Shown here: positions 5,898 to 9,395 of the stretch, one piece after another
Numbering within the stretch: the stretch's first letter is position 1
Layout of the letters: every line of letters begins with the position of its first letter
NCBI GenBank assembly: GCA_041687755.1
Contig: JBDNJM010000089.1
Span: 1-9,395, forward strand
Direction: 5' to 3'
DNA: 9,395 bases
Origin: JBDNJM01 sp041687755
Lineage (GTDB): Bacteria > Planctomycetota > UBA1135 > GCA-002686595
Position numbers and translations under genes: made by a program
The notes under the pieces: generated by a model
Database searches by the model: none
Seen by the model: the letters and a program-made list of their open reading frames with translations, nothing else
What the model was told of the DNA's origin: nothing

Positions 5898-7883
5898 ATG
5901 AGCGAGTCGCATCCTCTACGCCCAGCCCTTGCCGGCTTCGGGCTTGTCTGCCTCCTGGCCGTCGCCTGGTTCCTGATCGGATCCGAGCGGGCCGCCGAGA
6001 GGGAAGGCCGTACCGCCGTGGCGCCCGAGACGGCGCCAGCGGAGCCGCAGCTGCGCGAACCCATGGGCCTCGCGGACCCGGGGCCGGGCTTTGAGCCGGG
6101 ACCGGAGCGGGAGAAGGCGGCCGAGGCGCCGCCCGCTCCGATCTCGGCTTCCAGGGCCGTTGAACTTCGACAGTCGGCGAAGCCGGGGATCCGACTGGTG
6201 GACTCGGAGTTGGGCTCGCCGCTCAGCTACAGCCTGCTGACGATTCTGGACGCGGGTGAGCAGAGCGACCACCGCGCGGACCTGCGCGGCGGCGTGCGCG
6301 AGGCGCTGGAGAGCGCGCCCGACCTGCTGATCAGCGAGCCTGACGGGACGCCGATCGAGGAGATCGAGGGCGCGGCGCTGGGGTCCCGGCTGGTGCAGGG
6401 CCCGGGGGGTCTGACGCTCGAGGTCGAGTGCGGCCCCAGCGTGCTGGTGGGCATGGGCTCGGACCGCGGGGAGGTGCATGAGGTCGAGCTCTTGAGCGTC
6501 GGCGGTTTTGGGTCCTCGCGCCACCCGGCCACGTTTGTGGGCGAGTGGGAGGCGGTGTCCGTGCATCGGCTCAGCGTTGATGACGGCGCGAGCTTGGGCG
6601 GCGTGGGGCGGCTGGTCGCGCGGGCGCGGGGCTCGCGGCGCGTGGCCATGGCGGCATCCGGATCTGAGGGCATCGCGAGCGGCGAGCTGCACATGCTCGA
6701 CCTGCGGCCCGCTGAAGTGCTCAGCTACAAGGTGACCCGAGACCTGCAGCGCGACGAGCGCCTGTTCGTTGGGCTGACACCTGGGGCCGACACGGAGGTG
6801 CATGCGGGCATCTGGGGACCGGAGTGGATCGGGGCCCTGGCTTCGCCGCCGTCGCCCTACCTGTTGGAAGGTGGCACGAGAGTGGAGTTCGAGGCGCTGC
6901 CGACGGGGAGCTATCAGGCCGAACTGCTGACGAACTATGGGATCAGCGGCTCCGCGATGCTGGAGACGAACGAGTTCGAGAACCGACTGGGGGACGAGTT
7001 GTCCTGGAGGCACTCCGAACTCGGGCAGCCGCACAGTTACCGCGTACCGCGCACGTCGCCGTTCCATCCGCTGCAGGTGCGGTTCGCGAAGGACGGGTCC
7101 TTGGGCGGGCTGGCCTACGCGCCGGACGGCCACACGAGCGTGGTGCGGGAGCCCGGGACGGTCATGTACGCCATTCCTCGACTCGGCGGCCGGGGCATCC
7201 GGTACGAGCGGACGGATGCAGGGCTCACGGAGGAGGTCTGGGAGGCACCGTACGGAGCGGCACGGAACGTGGGCTTGGAGGGCGACTTCGACGAGGGCTT
7301 TCCGGCCTACGTGTTGACCGGCGGGACTGTCGGGATGACGGCAGGGGGCTCCATCTCGAGCCGGACTTTGAAGATTCTCGAGCAACTGGGCTACAGCGAG
7401 GACGGGGGCGGCCCGCGCTTCGCGGTTCGCGGGCTGGCGGTGCAGCGCGCACTGCGCGGCCAGACTGTCTCCGAGGGGGCGACCCCGCCGATGCTGGCGC
7501 TGCGGCGGCTCTTGGTCTCCGGTGGGGGCGGGCACGACTCGGAGGTTCAGATCTTGGGTGGGGAGCGCACAGCCGAGCTGTCCCGGGGCTTTAGCAGCGC
7601 GGTGTTCGTGTACCAGAGCACCGCGGGGGATCCGGTGCCCTGGCCCTTGAGCGGCGGGTCTTGGTGGCCGGGCGCCGACGCGCGGCCCCTGTCGGGCATC
7701 CAGATCACGAGTGCAGGACCGGGCTCGAGCACCGACCTGTTCGGGCTCGCTACGGTGCGCGCGGAGGGCGACGAGCCGGTGGCTGTGCGGCTGCCGGGCT
7801 TGGCGCCCATCGAGGTCGGAACAGGCCGGTCGTTGCGGCGGGCGCCCGGGCTCTTGGGCGTGCCGCCGTACGACCCGAAGTAG
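5898..7883 (+). CDS. Large membrane-anchored extracytoplasmic protein, unknown function
   Basis: I do not recognise this 661-residue protein. Residues ~9-28 (PALAGFGLVCLLAVAWFLIG) form one hydrophobic segment, read as an uncleaved signal anchor that leaves the rest outside the cytoplasm. Residues 30-85 are a low-complexity Ala/Pro/Glu-rich linker. The remaining ~570 residues alternate short hydrophobic stretches with Gly, Ser and Thr turns, suggesting beta-rich folding, with few cysteines and no enzyme motif I can name. One resemblance inside the chain is SELGSPLSYSL (near 104) against SELGQPHSYRV (near 373), which could mark a repeated module. The ATG at 5898 directly precedes the anchor; no good ribosome-binding site is visible. 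Its position between a glycosyltransferase and a sugar-nucleotide dehydrogenase, all on one strand, suggests an envelope or polysaccharide-related role by association only. Reading in this frame is supported by the sensible anchor and the acidic, low-Arg composition compared with the antisense frame. Confidence 0.75.
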   Translation: MSESHPLRPALAGFGLVCLLAVAWFLIGSERAAEREGRTAVAPETAPAEPQLREPMGLADPGPGFEPGPEREKAAEAPPAPISASRAVELRQSAKPGIRLVDSELGSPLSYSLLTILDAGEQSDHRADLRGGVREALESAPDLLISEPDGTPIEEIEGAALGSRLVQGPGGLTLEVECGPSVLVGMGSDRGEVHEVELLSVGGFGSSRHPATFVGEWEAVSVHRLSVDDGASLGGVGRLVARARGSRRVAMAASGSEGIASGELHMLDLRPAEVLSYKVTRDLQRDERLFVGLTPGADTEVHAGIWGPEWIGALASPPSPYLLEGGTRVEFEALPTGSYQAELLTNYGISGSAMLETNEFENRLGDELSWRHSELGQPHSYRVPRTSPFHPLQVRFAKDGSLGGLAYAPDGHTSVVREPGTVMYAIPRLGGRGIRYERTDAGLTEEVWEAPYGAARNVGLEGDFDEGFPAYVLTGGTVGMTAGGSISSRTLKILEQLGYSEDGGGPRFAVRGLAVQRALRGQTVSEGATPPMLALRRLLVSGGGGHDSEVQILGGERTAELSRGFSSAVFVYQSTAGDPVPWPLSGGSWWPGADARPLSGIQITSAGPGSSTDLFGLATVRAEGDEPVAVRLPGLAPIEVGTGRSLRRAPGLLGVPPYDPK

Positions 7884-7988
7884 CCAGCTCCGAGGGCCCC
7901 GGGATCGCGTCGCCCGCTCGGCGGCTGATGAGGACCTCGGGAAGGAACGTTCGCCGCGGGCGTCCGCTACCCTGCAGCGCCAGCGCCC

Positions 7989-9317
7989 ATGAGTTCTTCT
8001 GTCCCCGACCCCCGCCCCAATAGCCTGACCGTGGGCATCGTGGGGCTCGGCTACGTCGGGCTGGGTCTCGCCGCCGCGTACGTTGAGGCGGGCATCGAGG
8101 TGCTGGGCTTCGATTCCTCGGTCGAGCGGCTGGCGACCCTGTCCGCCGGGCGCTCGCCGGTCGCGCACCTCGATCCGCGGGCCTGGAACGGCCGGGCGGG
8201 ATCTCGGGCGCGGCTGGAGCCGGTCGCGGACTTCGAGCGGGCGGCGACCGTGGACGTGCTGTTCCTGTGCCTGCCGACGCCGCTGGGCGCGGACGGTCTG
8301 CCGGATCTCTCGGCGTGCTCGGAGGTCGCGGAGCGGCTCGGTGCGCACCTGCGGCCGAATCAGACCGTCGTGAACTGCTCGACGACCTGGCCGGGCGCGA
8401 CGCGCGAGGTGCTGCAGCCGCTGCTCGAGTTGGGCGGGCTGAAGGTGGAGCAGGATCTGTTCTTGGCGCACAGTCCGGAACGCGAGGACCCCGGGCGTCA
8501 GGAGCCGCGAACGAGCGCGATTCCGCGGGTTGTTGGGGCGGCAGGGCCGCGTTCGCTGGAGCGCGCGCGGGCGGCGCTCGAGCCGGTGTTCGACGAGCTG
8601 GTCGAGGTCGAGTCGTGCGAGGTCGCGGAGGCGGCCAAGCTGTTCGAAAATGTGTTCCGAGCCGTGAACATCTCGCTGGCGACCGAGTTCGCCCAGGTCT
8701 GTCGTGGGATGGGGATCGACGGGCGCGCGGCGCTCGAGGCGGCTGGGACGAAGCCCTTCGGGTTCTTGCCTTTTGCACCGGGACCGGGGCCGGGCGGCCA
8801 CTGCATCCCGATCGACCCTCACTACCTGACGTACGCGGCGCGTCGCGCGGGCGTGCCGGCGACGCTGGTCGAACTGGCCGCCGCGATCAACGCGCGCCAG
8901 CCGAGCTGGGTGGCGGAGCGGCTGCTCGAGGCGCTCAGCAGTCGCCAGGTGCGCAGCATTGGCGCGCGCGTGCTCGTGCTGGGCGTGGCCTACAAGCCGG
9001 ACGTCGAGGACTGCCGCGAGTCGCCGGCGTTCCCGATCCTCGAAGCGCTGCGCGTGCGCGGAGTTGAAGTGAGCTACTGGGACGTCCACGTTCCTGCGCT
9101 TGGCGCTGCCCAGGGCGACTGCCCGGAGCCGCTCAGGGACCTGACGTCGGTGGCGCTGGATACGGCGCGGCTGGCGGGCGCGGACGCGGTGCTGCTGCTG
9201 ACGCCGCACACGGCGCTGGATCTGGACGCGGTCGCCGAGCACGCCCGCTTCGTCGTGGACACCCGCGGCGTGCTGCGTGGGCGCATGGCCGGGTCGGAGC
9301 AGTACCTCGGGCTCTGA
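7989..9317 (+). CDS. Nucleotide-sugar 6-dehydrogenase (UDP-GlcNAc/UDP-ManNAc/UDP-Glc dehydrogenase family)
   Basis: This 442-residue cytoplasmic enzyme is expected to oxidise C6 of a UDP-sugar twice with NAD+ to give the UDP-uronic acid, a building block for capsule, O-antigen or exopolysaccharide. The NAD-binding motif is GIVGLGYVGLGLA (16-28) with D42 after strand 2. LFLCLPTPLG (~91-100) and STTWPGATREV follow. H161-SPERED (162-167) carries the conserved glutamates, and the dimer helix has AKLFENVFRAVNIS. The catalytic cysteine is C272 in GPGGHCIPIDPHYL. The C-terminal domain has LGVAYKPDVEDCRESPA and ends with VVDTRGVL. SPERE-DPG and GGHCIPIDPHYL are the form found in the WbpA/WecC/TviB branch rather than classical UDP-glucose dehydrogenases, so an N-acetyl-hexosamine substrate is favoured but not proven. 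ATG 7989 lies 105 bases after the previous gene, with no clear ribosome-binding site; about 12 residues precede the first strand. Confidence 0.9.
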   Translation: MSSSVPDPRPNSLTVGIVGLGYVGLGLAAAYVEAGIEVLGFDSSVERLATLSAGRSPVAHLDPRAWNGRAGSRARLEPVADFERAATVDVLFLCLPTPLGADGLPDLSACSEVAERLGAHLRPNQTVVNCSTTWPGATREVLQPLLELGGLKVEQDLFLAHSPEREDPGRQEPRTSAIPRVVGAAGPRSLERARAALEPVFDELVEVESCEVAEAAKLFENVFRAVNISLATEFAQVCRGMGIDGRAALEAAGTKPFGFLPFAPGPGPGGHCIPIDPHYLTYAARRAGVPATLVELAAAINARQPSWVAERLLEALSSRQVRSIGARVLVLGVAYKPDVEDCRESPAFPILEALRVRGVEVSYWDVHVPALGAAQGDCPEPLRDLTSVALDTARLAGADAVLLLTPHTALDLDAVAEHARFVVDTRGVLRGRMAGSEQYLGL

Positions 9318-9352
9318 AGGGCTCGCGGCATGCGCGCGGGGGGAACGATACG

Positions 9353-9363
9353 GTGCCAGGCAC
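9353..9363. repeat. Short GTGCC-A-GGCAC palindrome followed by a T-run
   Basis: GTGCC (9353-9357) and GGCAC (9359-9363) pair around a single A, and GTTTTC follows. It lies 35 bases after the dehydrogenase stop. Similar GGTGCC(A/T)GGCACC palindromes occur as dispersed elements in many genomes, sometimes near REP-associated (IS200-like) transposases; that link is recalled knowledge, not shown here. It could also act as a weak terminator. Nothing else is visible from 9318 to the window end. Confidence 0.35.
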
Positions 9364-9395
9364 GTTTTCACCGGCTCGGGGTTCCTCTGCGGCTA

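Noticed and set aside
5916..9371. Uninterrupted 1151-codon minus-strand reading frame across the last two plus-strand genes
   Set aside because: It is very rich in Arg, His and Gln with no domain signature. It lies antisense to a clear nucleotide-sugar dehydrogenase and a protein with a sensible membrane anchor. Long open antisense frames are expected in such G+C-rich coding DNA.
1..9395. CRISPR arrays, tRNA or rRNA genes, toxin-antitoxin or phage genes
   Set aside because: No regularly spaced repeats, no RNA-gene-like segments and no matching proteins were seen on either strand.

Overview
This window is strongly G+C-rich and codon-dense. It looks like part of a surface-polysaccharide locus from a free-living or uncultured bacterium, next to a rearranged patch with an insertion-sequence end and duplicated gene remnants. 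Few genes have a clear Shine-Dalgarno sequence, and one large membrane-anchored protein has no recognisable family. Both would fit Planctomycetota or a similar large-genome phylum, but nothing in the window fixes the taxonomy.

Left part (1-3132), rearranged. The window opens inside the left end of an IS3-family element: an orfA start reading leftward and a TGACCTTGCC-type tip at 141. Its tip lies where the start codon of a small secreted-protein gene should be. That gene (142-618) is a pseudogene, having lost its start and carrying an in-frame TGA. A full-length paralogue (1330-1809) encodes a 159-residue secreted protein with four symmetrically placed cysteines, predicted to form a two-helix hairpin clamped by disulfides at both ends. 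Each small gene is followed by a hairpin, a perfect 17-bp stem in the intact copy and a decayed one in the pseudogene. Each then meets, tail to tail, a copy of the 3' end of a SAM-dependent methyltransferase gene. Only the second methyltransferase copy (2065-3132, minus strand) is complete. The first (696-1100) is a C-terminal fragment that is almost identical to it, so it was duplicated recently, whereas the small genes have diverged far more.

Middle (3133-3481): a divergent intergenic region between the methyltransferase and the plus-strand sugar genes. It holds a short inverted repeat but no convincing gene.

Right part (3482-9317), plus strand, collinear. The genes are a GDP-mannose 3,5-epimerase-like SDR enzyme; a GT-B (GT4-type) glycosyltransferase overlapping it by 43 bp; a 661-residue protein with one N-terminal membrane anchor and no recognised domain; and a nucleotide-sugar 6-dehydrogenase of the UDP-GlcNAc/UDP-ManNAc/UDP-Glc family. 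The epimerase and dehydrogenase would supply unusual activated sugars (a GDP-L-galactose/L-gulose type sugar and a UDP-uronic acid). The glycosyltransferase would assemble them, and the methyltransferase across the divergent region may decorate a sugar. The anchored protein may act at the envelope. The window ends with a short GTGCC-A-GGCAC palindrome followed by a T-run.
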